The notes beneath the pieces were generated by a model, which was given only the letters and a program-made list of their open reading frames with translations, made no database searches and was not told the origin of the DNA. Both the position numbers and the translations under genes were made by a program. 64,000 nt of DNA, from NCBI GenBank assembly GCA_034231615.1, contig CM067317.1, positions 17,188,264-17,252,263 of the forward strand, in the 5' to 3' direction. The DNA is from Meghimatium bilineatum. Lineage: Eukaryota; Mollusca; Gastropoda; Stylommatophora; Philomycidae. Below are positions 52,918 through 62,439 of this stretch, piece after piece. Each line of letters opens with the position of its first letter. Position 1 is the stretch's first letter.

Positions 52918-53160
52918 CAGTTCATATCAGGAAACGACAATATCACCACTCAAAGGGCGCTACAAATATTGTTTCACGAAAAGACAATATCACCACCCGA
53001 AGCGCGCTACAAATATAGTCTCAGGAAAAGACAAAATCACCACTCGAAGGGCGCTACAAATATAGTCTCGGGAAAAGACAAAATCACCACTCGAAGGGCG
53101 CTACAAATATAGTCTCAGGAAACTACAGTATCACCGCACAAAGAGAACTGCAAATATTGT
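52918..53160. repeat. 47-bp tandem repeat, right part (about 5 copies)
   Basis: The unit is AGACAATATCACCACTCGAA, GGGCGCTACAAATATAGTCT and CAGGAAA. Confidence 0.95.
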
Positions 53161-54340
53161 ATCTGGAAACATTATTAATGTCTTATGATTTAATCATATA
53201 TTTCTGTGAATGAACGCAACATACTGAGAAATCTCTTTTATAGAAAATACAAAATTGCCAGGTATATTTGTATATTTGTGGGCGGCCAGAAATTGTAGAT
53301 GACCTCCTTGTGACATGTCAACTCTACCGAAAAGAGATTCAAAAATGTGATTTATCGAAGTAACAATGTAATTTAGTGAAGTTTACTGGCTTTGCGTCGT
53401 AGAGGTACTAGATTCAATCCCGGGCACCGACAATTGTGCAAATTAACCTCTCATAAGACAAGGACAACATACTGACCGTAAAATATTTCCTAGAAAAACA
53501 CAACAGCAAAAAAAATACCGAATGTATCGCCACATGGATAGCATACATGCTACCAAATTATGTTTTAGTTTGTCACAACAATTTTTGTCTAAAATTCGAA
53601 CTTGGGTGATCCTCGTGAATGGTCTGATGAGAATCACTTAAAATTGTTGATGCTGTATTCTGATGACGGACAGAATAACAGACAAGAAGATAATCCATTG
53701 ACAATACTATCGTTCCGAAACAATCAGCTCCGTACGATCATGAAACTAGTCTGTTATATGTATATATATATGAACACATCGATATTATCGACAGTTCAAA
53801 ATCTACCGGTTCTAATAACTTATTAAACGCATGGATTTTGTCTGTGGGTCTCACCAACGGCCCACTAGACCAACCATCCATTCAAGAGAAAACCCTAGTA
53901 GATGACATGCCGTTATATTGAGGCTCTCTTATGAACGCTTTATAGCATGGCACCTATACAATTATATACCTAGTCTGAGTAGCAGGCTCCATCACTAGGC
54001 ATTAAACTAAGCCGAATGTTGAAGTCTCATATGTATACAAGTTAGCTCCGAAAAACTACCAGTTGCACATAGGAAGTAAGAGCTAATCGCTCGCAATTCC
54101 TGGGGTTCTGAAACAGACAAACAAACAAAACTTATTGATCCGCTTCCGCTGCAAACGAAAAATGATGAGACATAGCAAACAGTTATAGATCCGGTACAGA
54201 TAAAATATGAACTTAGTATTTAAATGAAACAAAAAATATTAGATTAGCTTTCGCAATTGTTTTTAAATATTACAATTTATTAAATATAATTAAAGTAATG
54301 CTATTGGAAGAGTAAAGGAATGTAGGGATTAAAGGAATAT
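53161..54340. other. Non-coding interval with a possible SINE head
   Basis: 53365-53440 (GGCTTTGCGTCGTAGAGGTA, then AGATTCAATCCCGGGCACCG) looks like the 3' half of a tRNA-derived head with a B box. The rest shows nothing supported. Confidence 0.4.
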
Positions 54341-54375
54341 AGTTATTTCTTCTTCTTCTTCCTCTTCTTTCGTTC
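54340..54375. repeat. (TTC)n microsatellite
   Basis: TTCTTCTTCTTCCTCTTCTTTC. Confidence 0.9.
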
Positions 54376-54499
54376 ACTTGACACATGTGTATATCTGTAA
54401 CTCTGTCTCCTGAATAAAACTCACGGTCTTGTATTGTTCATACAGTGACCCATAGAGCTTTGATTCCAGTAAGAAATACTAAATGAAGTAGAAAGGTAA

Positions 54500-54720
54500 C
54501 TACAAAATACCTAACTACCAATAGTAACAAATAGAAAAACTAACAATAAAATATAGAACAATGACAATTTTCTACGTTGCGGGCAAAACGGGAGCTTTCT
54601 CAAGAAACAAATAATCAAAAACACAAAACCATAAAAATATTGACACCTATAATGACTTCGACATGTTTCACTAAAAACGAGGCCAAGTGAAATTACAACG
54701 TCATGTCCTAACAAATGACA
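54500..54720 (-). repeat. Dispersed repeat paired with 49441-49650
   Basis: The minus strand has GTTTCTTGAGAAAGCTCCCG, TTTTGCCCGCAACGTAGAAA and ATTGTCATTGTTCTATATTT, aligning with the other copy. The stem-like core AGCTCCCG...CGGGCAA differs by substitutions but keeps the outer motif TTGA-AAAG and AACGT. Confidence 0.5.
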
Positions 54721-55340
54721 AATTGCGTGCGTTCAATAATTGAGTATAAATTTGCGCACTATGTGAGGACGGACATAGACAAAGATCAATAGACAATAGT
54801 CATGATAAAGTAATAGGTAATATATCATATCAAGTGTCAAGTGGAAGAACATGAAAGGTGCAATAGCAGAGTTGAGGGGGGGGGGCAACAATAAGTAATG
54901 TCAAGACGGTGGGGGAAATAAACTAGGAAGGGAAGAGAGCAGGAAAAAAAAGATAAAAAATTAATCACTGTGAAAAAGGGGCGGGGGGGGGGCTATCAAT
55001 AGACGCAGAGACAATAGAAATGTGTAGGGAAGATCAGCAGTTGACAACCTCTGGATTAGATATGCATATCCAAATATCAACATACAATCACACAAGCAAA
55101 CATATACACACACACACACATATATATATACCATCAGAATATTCAAACATCAATACCTATACATAAGTGCTCACATACATAGGAATATGTAATTATATAT
55201 GTACATACGAGTATACATGCACATACATATACCTATTTGCAGGTGTACAGAGAGCACAAACACATGTGACAACAGACACACCCATATATATGCATGCACA
55301 TAAACATACATGTTTATAACATAAACATGCACATATATGT
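54721..55340. other. Non-coding interval with G-runs and ACATAT microsatellite
   Basis: G runs lie at 54874-54885 and 54978-54990. An ACACAC/TATATA and ACATACAT-rich stretch covers about 55080-55340. Confidence 0.6.
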
Positions 55341-55346
55341 ATATCA

Positions 55347-55672
55347 TCATCATCATCATCATCGGGTGCCATGCTGGCTGGCGTAGGTGGTCATGTCTTT
55401 CCACAGCTCTCTGTCTATAGTATTATATATCAAGGTCGTTGTTGTTTCCTTGCCATGCCAGGTTGTTGTCAAACTAATATTTTCTTACGTTGTCGCCCTC
55501 TGTCTCTGTTGCCTTCAATTTTGCCTGTTGTGACTATGTTCTCTAAACCTGCCTGTCTCATGAAGTGGCCAAAAAAAGAAGATTGCCTTTTTCTTATATT
55601 GTTGATTAAGGTCCGTTTCGCATTTGACTCTTTCAACACCTCTACATTAGCTTTTATGGCAGCCCATGGTTA
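55347..55672 (-). mobile_element. LINE group 2, 3' part
   Basis: The minus strand gives, across frames, MAAIKANVEVLKELNAKRT-like sequence (plus-strand CGTTTCGCATTTGACTCTTT), FFGHFMRQAGLENI-like, GKIEGNRDRGRQRK-like and the (ATG)n tail at 55347-55363. It aligns throughout with 12820-13110. It is 5'-truncated at about 55672 against a (TA)n tract. Confidence 0.88.
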
Positions 55673-55675
55673 TAA

Positions 55676-55702
55676 TATATATATATATATATATATATAA
55701 TG
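55676..55702. repeat. (TA)n microsatellite
   Basis: TA tract at the 5' border of the LINE. A 12-bp GATCTATGTATT repeat (3 copies) is at about 55766-55802. Confidence 0.9.
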
Positions 55703-55802
55703 TCCATATATATGTGTGCGGATCCATTTACACGCTTGTGCATTTTGTGTGGGCATCTTTGATATATCTATGTATTGATCTATGTATTGATCTATGTATT
55801 GA

Positions 55803-56405
55803 TCTGCTTCTTTAAGATGAGATGTTAAAGAAATATATTTATATATATATTTTAGGTGTGTTTATGTGAATATTGCACAACCTTAGAAAACCCTGGTCAT
55901 CCACTGCATCGAGCTTCAGTTCCAGTCGTCTTGATTCGTCTTGCCACTGGTTTGAAATAAGGTCCGACAAGAGAGTGAGGTCGACGCTTAGCACAACTCC
56001 TTCTCACTTTAATCAAAATCCCCAGTGCAAGTCATGTTCACATCCACGAAAGTGGTAAAGCACATGGCTCCGACTCAATATCAATCGAAATATACAAGTA
56101 TTGTGGTAAAAATCTGATTAAGAACTTCATATAGTTTTTCAAGTCCTGGAAAAATGAAACTGTTCCACAAAATTTCAGGAATTTAACGATTATACACATG
56201 TATAAACGTAAAAGGAACCACCAGTCTTATAATAACCATCGTATATAACCAACACTCTGTGCTGCCTGTTCACTTGATCTTGTTGCTAATCTTGAACTTT
56301 GTGTACATGTGACTGTGGTGTAAATTGTGTTCCGTTCTGCGACGTAGAATTATATGTTCCGATCTGTTCATAATGTGATAGTCATCTTGTGTTGGTGTTT
56401 GTGGC
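55803..56405. other. Non-coding interval
   Basis: Nothing supported. Confidence 0.4.
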
Positions 56406-56409
56406 TGTC

Positions 56410-56700
56410 TTATTCACTTGATCATCTGTTTATTTCCTGATGGTAGGTGATTGGTGCATCTGGTTGGTCTTCGGCATCACCTTCCTTAGACGGTTGGTCT
56501 GCTTTTTCATTTCCTGGTATTCCACAGTGAGAGGGTATCCACTGCATGGTTACCCTATACTGGTAAGACAGTTCTTTAAGTGGTTTTTGTAAATCTGTTA
56601 GTTTTTCAGACTGGAGAGCTTGAAGCACTGACTTGGTCTTGTTCCTATGCTTCTGACATCTCACATCAATATTTCACTCGGACAGTCTGTATGGTGTGGT
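56410..56700 (-). mobile_element. LINE RNase H fragment (different type from group 5)
   Basis: The minus strand reads SVLQALQSEKLTDLQKPLKE, LSYQYRVTMQWIPSHCGIPG and NEKADQPSKEGDAEDQPDAP. WIPSHCGIPGNEKAD is the C-terminal RNase H motif (PxHxGIxGNExAD), with the first Asp of the last catalytic pair present. The upstream YTDGS part is frameshifted or lost. It is open to a stop at 56422. Confidence 0.88.
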
Positions 56701-57530
56701 CATTTCCACTCATTGTCTTTTGTTCGAGTGCGTATCTGGATAAAGGGCTTTTGGTTCGAACCGTCGCTTATGTCCTGTGCATTATTATTTGTATGATTAT
56801 ATCCAGTGCTTTGTTGTGTGTATTATTTCACGTAAGCATTTGACAGTGATAGTGTGTTAGCAATGGTTTAGTAATACTTCATTATTTGTTTCCCACGTGA
56901 GTACTATTATCATACAGTTCTACTAGCAGTATTACCTTTAATTGATTGTAATTTTGAAGGCTACATCTTTGCCAAATGTTGACATGTTCCTTAAAAAATG
57001 TATTCTCTAAATCTTATTTCTTGCTAAAGCTATATTTTATTTGCTATTTATACCCTTAAAATTCCAGTTCATTTTTGTAAGTGGTGTCTCATTGGTTGTT
57101 CATATTTTTTGGTCAGTTATATTACTCTTGCGCCTCCTGGCTCCACAAAGCAATCGAAGAAAACCTCCTGTCTCATGGGTACCCCTGCCTGGTGAGCCGT
57201 CACAGGGCTAGCGCCATAACGGGTTAATGCAGATAAGACATTCATGTGCGATAATGCAGGAAATTCTGGTTGCTGGGGTGCACCTTCTGGTCAAATGTCG
57301 TTGACTTCAAAACGTTTACATGCTAGGCAAGACTGTGGTCCTGCCCGAATGTGGGAGGACGTGGTCAGTCTTAGTTTCCAACCTCTCCTGGTTGGACTAA
57401 GCCCATCTCCTCGTCAAAGCGCTTGCCTCAATGGGGAGATATTTAATCAAAACAGAACAAGAATAATCCTGTTAGAAATGAAGAGATTTCACGAACTTTT
57501 GCAGAAGCGTCTGTGTTCAAATATGTTGAA
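56701..57530. other. Non-coding interval with a GC-richer stretch
   Basis: 57125-57440 is GC-richer (CTCCTGTCTCATGGGTACCC, CTGGTGAGCCGTCACAGGGC, CCTCTCCTGGTTGGACTAAG). It could be a dispersed repeat, but no second copy is seen and no domain is recognised in the plus-strand ORF 57244-57600. Confidence 0.4.
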
Positions 57531-57534
57531 AATA

Positions 57535-57665
57535 CAGATTGAAATTGTTCGACCGCTTAATGAGAATGAACCCACATTGGTCACCAGCACGAGTGCATAA
57601 CAGGATAATAGAAACAAGAAGCAGGGGAAGACCAAACAAAAGTTTGATTGAAGGAGGTACCAACA
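57535..57665 (+). mobile_element. LINE C-terminal fragment
   Basis: The plus strand reads KLFDRLMRMNPHWSPARVHN, RIIETRSRGRPNKSLIEG. This is the GHLxRM...SRGRPxxxxIEG end of a LINE RT protein, related to 39585-39740. Two further 20-bp similarities to that copy lie around RMNP. Confidence 0.75.
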
Positions 57666-57755
57666 TTCTGAGAGGGCATATAAATATGTATGTATGCAAC
57701 ATACATTTGATATACAACTAAGAAAGATTTATTTCGACTTCGTCAGGAACAAGCC

Positions 57756-57757
57756 AC

Positions 57758-57795
<38 letters not shown>

Positions 57796-57818
57796 AGAGA
57801 GAAAGATAAAGAGAAAAG
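57756..57818. repeat. (GA)n microsatellite
   Basis: GAGAGAGA tract with GATAAAGAGAGAAAG extension. Confidence 0.95.
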
Positions 57819-58125
57819 GGAGGGGAGAAATCCTGTAATGATCACTTAACATTAATACATTCATAGATTGTATCATGTCGGATTAGAAACAAAATATAAT
57901 TTACAATAAATAAACGCTAGAACATGGATTCATGGAATTCCTGTGATGAAGCTAATTCTGAGTTACATAACTGTGCTGATCCTATGTTGATTTTTTATGA
58001 ATGCTATTTCGATAAACTTCTTTTATTCTTCTTCCATTCGTAATGCGTGTTCTGTATAACAATTTGCCGAGCGTACTAGTTGTCGCTCTATTTTTTCTTC
58101 GAATGCTCTTCTTGCTTTTCCACAT
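57819..58125. other. Non-coding interval
   Basis: Nothing supported. Confidence 0.4.
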
Positions 58126-58129
58126 CTTA

Positions 58130-58240
58130 TCATAAGTGGAGCGCATGACTGTGTGGTTAGAACGCCGTTCTCAGACCTTTGTGGTCTCGAGTTCAATACA
58201 CTGTTGGGACAGGATTTTTTCTTTCGAAGGTACAATCAAA
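58130..58240 (+). repeat. tRNA-derived SINE head
   Basis: GCGCATGACTGTGTGGTTAG fits an A box and TCTCGAGTTCAATAC a B box about 45 bp on. A T-rich run (GGATTTTTTCTTTC) follows, as in SINE E. The body is not recognisable. Confidence 0.55.
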
Positions 58241-58695
58241 ATCCTTCCTTCAATATCCAAAATGTGCATGTCGCGGCGTCTGCTATGGCAGAGCGGTCTT
58301 TATTTCCACAGCTCATAGAAAGTCTCCCTGCACTCCTTCACAGGAAAACATGCAGTAACGAAAGAATGTTTTTATCATCCAACACTGGTTAGATCCTGGT
58401 CTTCATATTAGCCAATTCATGGTTATATTTGATAAATTTAGAAACGTTACTGGACACACTATTTGTGTATGCATTGACCTTTTTAAAAAGATTAATTATA
58501 AAATACATCAGTTTTAAAAATATATTTTATGGTTGACATTGATGAAATAAAAATATCAGGTAACACATGGAAGTAATGTTGTGAGAGGTGTTTCTCTTGC
58601 AGCTTACGCTAAAACACAACCAAGAAACATAATGCAACTTAATTTCCAAGATTCAGTTTTTTTCAATATAATCTTTCATTGACTTATACTGAATG
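58241..58695. other. Non-coding interval
   Basis: Nothing supported. Confidence 0.4.
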
Positions 58696-58699
58696 TTTA

Positions 58700-58855
58700 C
58701 CTCCAGGGCAAGATAAATGAACACACTATACGAAACAAGACTACAGCCAACACACACATATACATACATTACACAATGACATTAGATCAAACTGCATGAA
58801 TCCATGGATCTCATGGTCAGTAGACAACATCAAACTGAATTTGTATTTGTTTAGA
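58700..58855. repeat. Dispersed repeat paired with 5045-5200
   Basis: CCAGGGCAAGATAAATGAAC...CATTACACAATGACATTAGA...CATGGATCTCATGGTCAGTA...TTTAGATTTTATTT, in the same order as the copy at 5045. Confidence 0.55.
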
Positions 58856-58924
58856 TTTTATTTCAAAGTCTGTTATGTACATAATTTACGACGATGTTTT
58901 GCCTCAAATTTAATCATATGTCTT

Positions 58925-59145
58925 GCGTTAACTATATGGCGCCCCTCGTTAGACTCAAATCTTTAACTATATGGCGCCTCTTGTTAGACTCAAATCTTTA
59001 ACTAAATGGCGCTCCTCGTTAGACTCAAATCTTTAACTATATGGCGCCTCTTGTTAGACTCAAATCTTTAACTAAATGGCGCTCCTCGTTAGACTCATAT
59101 CTTTAGCTATATAGCGCTTCTTGTTAGACTCATGCTTTTAGACAG
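58925..59145. repeat. 36-bp tandem repeat, 6 copies in alternating two-unit pattern
   Basis: TAACTATATGGCGCC(T/C)CTTG and TTAGACTCAAATCTT. Units ACTATATGGCGCCTCTTG and ACTAAATGGCGCTCCTCG alternate, giving a 72-bp dimer. Confidence 0.95.
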
Positions 59146-59354
59146 ATTGCCATATTGTGAGAATATTTCTGAATTTGTACGTTTTTGATATATTCCACAC
59201 AATGTGGTTTCGTTGATATTTTTTGGACAAAGGTACTTTACAAGATGGAGGTAACGGATAATTTTGTTTCATCAAACATACCTAGCTTGTCTAAATACTC
59301 GGACGAGCATGGATACTCACATATAGACCAACAGTGTCACTTGTCGTGCGTTTC

Positions 59355-59470
59355 TAAGTTACATTACATTGCATTACATTATCCGAAGTACTCTAAGCTA
59401 CAATACATTGTATTACACTATCCGAAGTACTCTAAGCTACAATACATTGCATTACACTATCCGCAGTACT
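59355..59470. repeat. 39-bp tandem repeat, 3 copies
   Basis: The unit is AAGCTACAATACATTGCATT followed by ACACTATCCGAAGTACTCT. Confidence 0.95.
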
Positions 59471-59529
59471 TTCTGCTAGATGGCAGGAGTTTGAGAAATA
59501 ACGTACAGTACAGGAAGTAAATTAAGTCC

Positions 59530-59765
59530 TTTTGCCCTGCGTGTTGCTGGGGCATGAAAGAGGAGCAACCGATAGCAATAGCATAACCGCATGAGAGGAA
59601 GAAATGATTAAGGAAGTTGGAGGTGGAGTTAGCTATATTCACCATATACTTAAAGGTGATTCAAAAGAATGCAGAAATCGGATATGCTGAAAATACGCAG
59701 ATATAGTAGATAAGCTATAAACGGCAACTCATTTTGTTCTCCGGACTACACCCTGACAACCAGCG
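59530..59765 (+). repeat. SINE A, diverged copy
   Basis: GTGTTGCTGGGGCATGAAAG, AGCAACCGATAGCAATAGCA, GGAAGTTGGAGGTGGAGTTA, CAGATATAGTAGATAAGCTA and CTCCGGACTACACCCTGACA. Confidence 0.75.
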
Positions 59766-59885
59766 GGACTACAATATGTCAGCCAGCCGGACTACACTCT
59801 GCCAACCAGCCAGACTGCACCCTGCTAACCAGTCGGTTTACACCCTGCTAACCAGTCGGTTTACACCCTGACAACCTGCCGGTGT
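59745..59885. repeat. 22-bp tandem repeat grown from the SINE A 3' part, about 6 copies
   Basis: Units ACTACACCCTG(A/C)CAACCAGC and (GG/AG)TTTACACCCTGCTAACC. The first unit is the CGGACTACA(T/C)CCTG motif of SINE A itself, so the array seems to have expanded from the SINE. Confidence 0.8.
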
Positions 59886-59974
59886 ATCAAAATTCATAAG
59901 AATTACATCTCAAAAACAGGGACATAAATACAAATTATTGTCATATAACAATATAACTTTTAAAAAGCAGAAAG

Positions 59975-60160
59975 GCAACCGCTTACAGACATTTGACTGC
60001 CTACTGACGCTATTTAATATCATGATTCTGTTTATCTCTCTCAGACATGTGACTGCATACTGACGCTATCTAATATCATGACTGTTTATCTCTCTCAGAC
60101 ATGTGACTGCCTACTGACGCTATTTAATATCCTGATTCTGTTTATCTCTCGGTTATGATA
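59975..60160. repeat. About 56-bp tandem repeat, 3 copies
   Basis: CAGACATGTGACTGCCTACT, GACGCTATTTAATATCATGA and TTCTGTTTATCTCTCT. Confidence 0.93.
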
Positions 60161-60480
60161 TCTATCACTCCAATTTACATTTCAGATATTCTATATATTT
60201 CCAGCCAAACAGAGCCAAAATGTGTTCGCCTGTTTACAATTCTGAAACACAATCTGTTCTGTTTAATCATGTTCGTCATGTGAGCCATACTTTCTTCTCC
60301 CCTAGGAAATAAATAGGAATGCAGCTGAATAAACACAATGACCAACCATTTCATACTTTTAATAGGAGTATAATTTTGTGAGCTGAATCAAGTCAAACAC
60401 AATCAGACTTGATGAGTAGACATAATATGTTTATTGACGAGGTTTGGAAATAATTCTGTTTAAAAACAACAACATTCTCT
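60161..60480. other. Non-coding interval
   Basis: Nothing supported. Confidence 0.4.
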
Positions 60481-60485
60481 TGGTG

Positions 60486-61000
60486 TCATGTGACGTATTC
60501 CTTCCAGAACGTTGTCTTCCCAATGAACTCTCTGAACTTCTCTCTGTCTTGGGCGATGTGGCTTGCATTTTCTAGCGATGTATTCATATTATCTTTAATG
60601 TCGTCAGTCCATCGTCTTCTTGGTCTGCCCCTTCTCCTCTTCCCAGGTACTCCTCCCTCCATTATTTGTCTTTCTAAACAGTTATGTCTCTTTATATGAC
60701 CAAACAGGCGTAGTTTTCTTTTTGTTATTGTGTTTAGTAACCAACACTCTGGAATATTCAGTGTGTTTATAATATCTGAGTTTCTGATTTTATCCTTCCA
60801 TGATATTCTAAGTATCTTTCTGTAGCATTTCAGCTCGAAGGCGTTGATCTTCTTTGCCGCTGTTTTACTTAGAGTCCATGTTTCACAGCCGTATGTTGCA
60901 ACCGGAAAAATAAAATTTCGTAACATCAGCACTTTCGTTTCTATTTTGTTGTTTTTCCATATGATTTTCAGCCGATTCTCTTGGAGAGTAAATAAAAACG
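60486..61000 (-). mobile_element. LINE group 1, best-preserved RT C-terminal half
   Basis: One intact minus-strand frame of about 170 codons: NRLKIIWKNNKIETKVLMLR, NFIFPVATYGCETWTLSKTA, AKKINAFELKCYRKILRISW, WLLNTITKRKLRLFGHIKRH, GGVPGKRRRGRPRRRWTDDI and QDREKFREFIGKTTFWKEYV, then T and TGA. It is 5'-truncated before the catalytic motifs. With no stops, it is a relatively young insertion. It is closely related to 62025-62375. Confidence 0.93.
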
Positions 61001-62020
61001 TGATCGCTAATAAAAACATGGATCAATAAATGATATTATAAAGGAAGCATGTCCTTAGATAAGGAGGGGTTGGGGATTATAAATGTATACCAACTATGGT
61101 AATTTGAACATACGAGTATTACTGTGTACTAGGAAGCAGGCACTAAGTCTAGCAATGCACCCCATCCCGCCTACAGAAATAGTATCTACAGCCCTGTTGA
61201 AATGCACGGAGAGATTATTGAAATTATCAGAAGGTAACATACACGAATGCATGAATCTGTGATGTGAAAACTTCGGGTCCGCGGGCCGGAACTTTTTGTT
61301 TTTCAAGACAGCGTGGACATTTTTTAAAGTTTGATGTTATTAAGTGGTACTGAATTTCAAAAGAACGATAAATTAGCTGTCACCAGGCGCCAAAAACAAT
61401 CTCTAAACTGTAGTGCTTACCGTGTTTGATCCCTCTAATGTTGGACATTTGTGGAAGATTGCAGCAAATAGCTCTGTATTCAGATAGTAACATAATTTGT
61501 AGTGGTTGACGAAATAATTTCATACTTGCCATTGCTTAGCATTGTTATTGTAGAGTGGCTTAAGAAAATAGCTATTGATCTGATATTGTGTGAGAAGGCG
61601 TCTGTTCATATAATTATAAATCAGCATGTGAGGCTTAAAAAGATTTTTTTTTCTGAAATGTGTAACATAAGTTTTCAACAAAATAAAATATTAAAAAACC
61701 CACTTTTCGACAAAGTGGTCTTTATCAAGATAAGAACAAACAAACACATATTTTATTGAACAATATTGTAGTTCAAAAGTATAATATGTAGTATATATAC
61801 AAAGTTAAACAGTATACTAGAAACTATCAGAAATTGGAGTAGAGTAGCAAAACAGAAAAGAATACGAGTATACAAAAAACCATAATAAAAAGATACCGCA
61901 TACAAGGAATATGTTCAATGAACAACAAACATACAATGATTCATGATAACAATAACTGTAAACTTGATGAAAACATTTGCAATGCAAAAGAGAAGCAACC
62001 ATGCATTTGACGCATATCAT
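61001..62020. other. Non-coding interval with a possible Penelope-like end
   Basis: The minus strand at about 61680-61735 reads TTGATAAAGACCACTTTGTC, then GAAAAGTGGG, a hairpin framed by TTGATAAAG and GAAAAG. The rest shows nothing supported. Confidence 0.35.
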
Positions 62021-62024
62021 GTTA

Positions 62025-62375
62025 CGTATTCTCTCCAGAACGTTGACTTCACAAAGAACTCCCTGAACTCTTCTGTCTTGGGCCATGAAGCTTGAATTTT
62101 CCAATGACGTATTCATGTTATCTTTAATGTCGTCAGTCCATCGTCTTCTTGGTCTGCACTTTCTCCTCTGTCCAGGTGCTCTGGTCTTCTTTATTTATCT
62201 TTCTAAACAGTTTTTTCTTTATGTGACCGAACAGGTGTAGATTTCTTTTTGCTATTGTGTTTAATAACCAACACTCTGGCATCTTCAACGTGTTTATAAT
62301 ATCTGAGGTTCTCCTTTTTTTCCCTTCCATGATATTCTAAGTATCTTTCTGTAGTATTTCATCTCAATGTAACTA
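62025..62375 (-). mobile_element. LINE group 1, decayed C-terminal part
   Basis: The minus strand, across frames, has SDIINTLKMPECWLLNTIAK, RNLHLFGHIKKKLFRKINKE, then DDIKDNMNTSLEN-like and NVLERIRNMI. It aligns over its length with 60486-60840, with small deletions in the GRPRR region. Confidence 0.88.
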
Positions 62376-62439
62376 TGTGACGCATACAACAGGATAAATT
62401 GACAGGGGGTTATATACGGAGGTAACTAACAAGTCAAAG

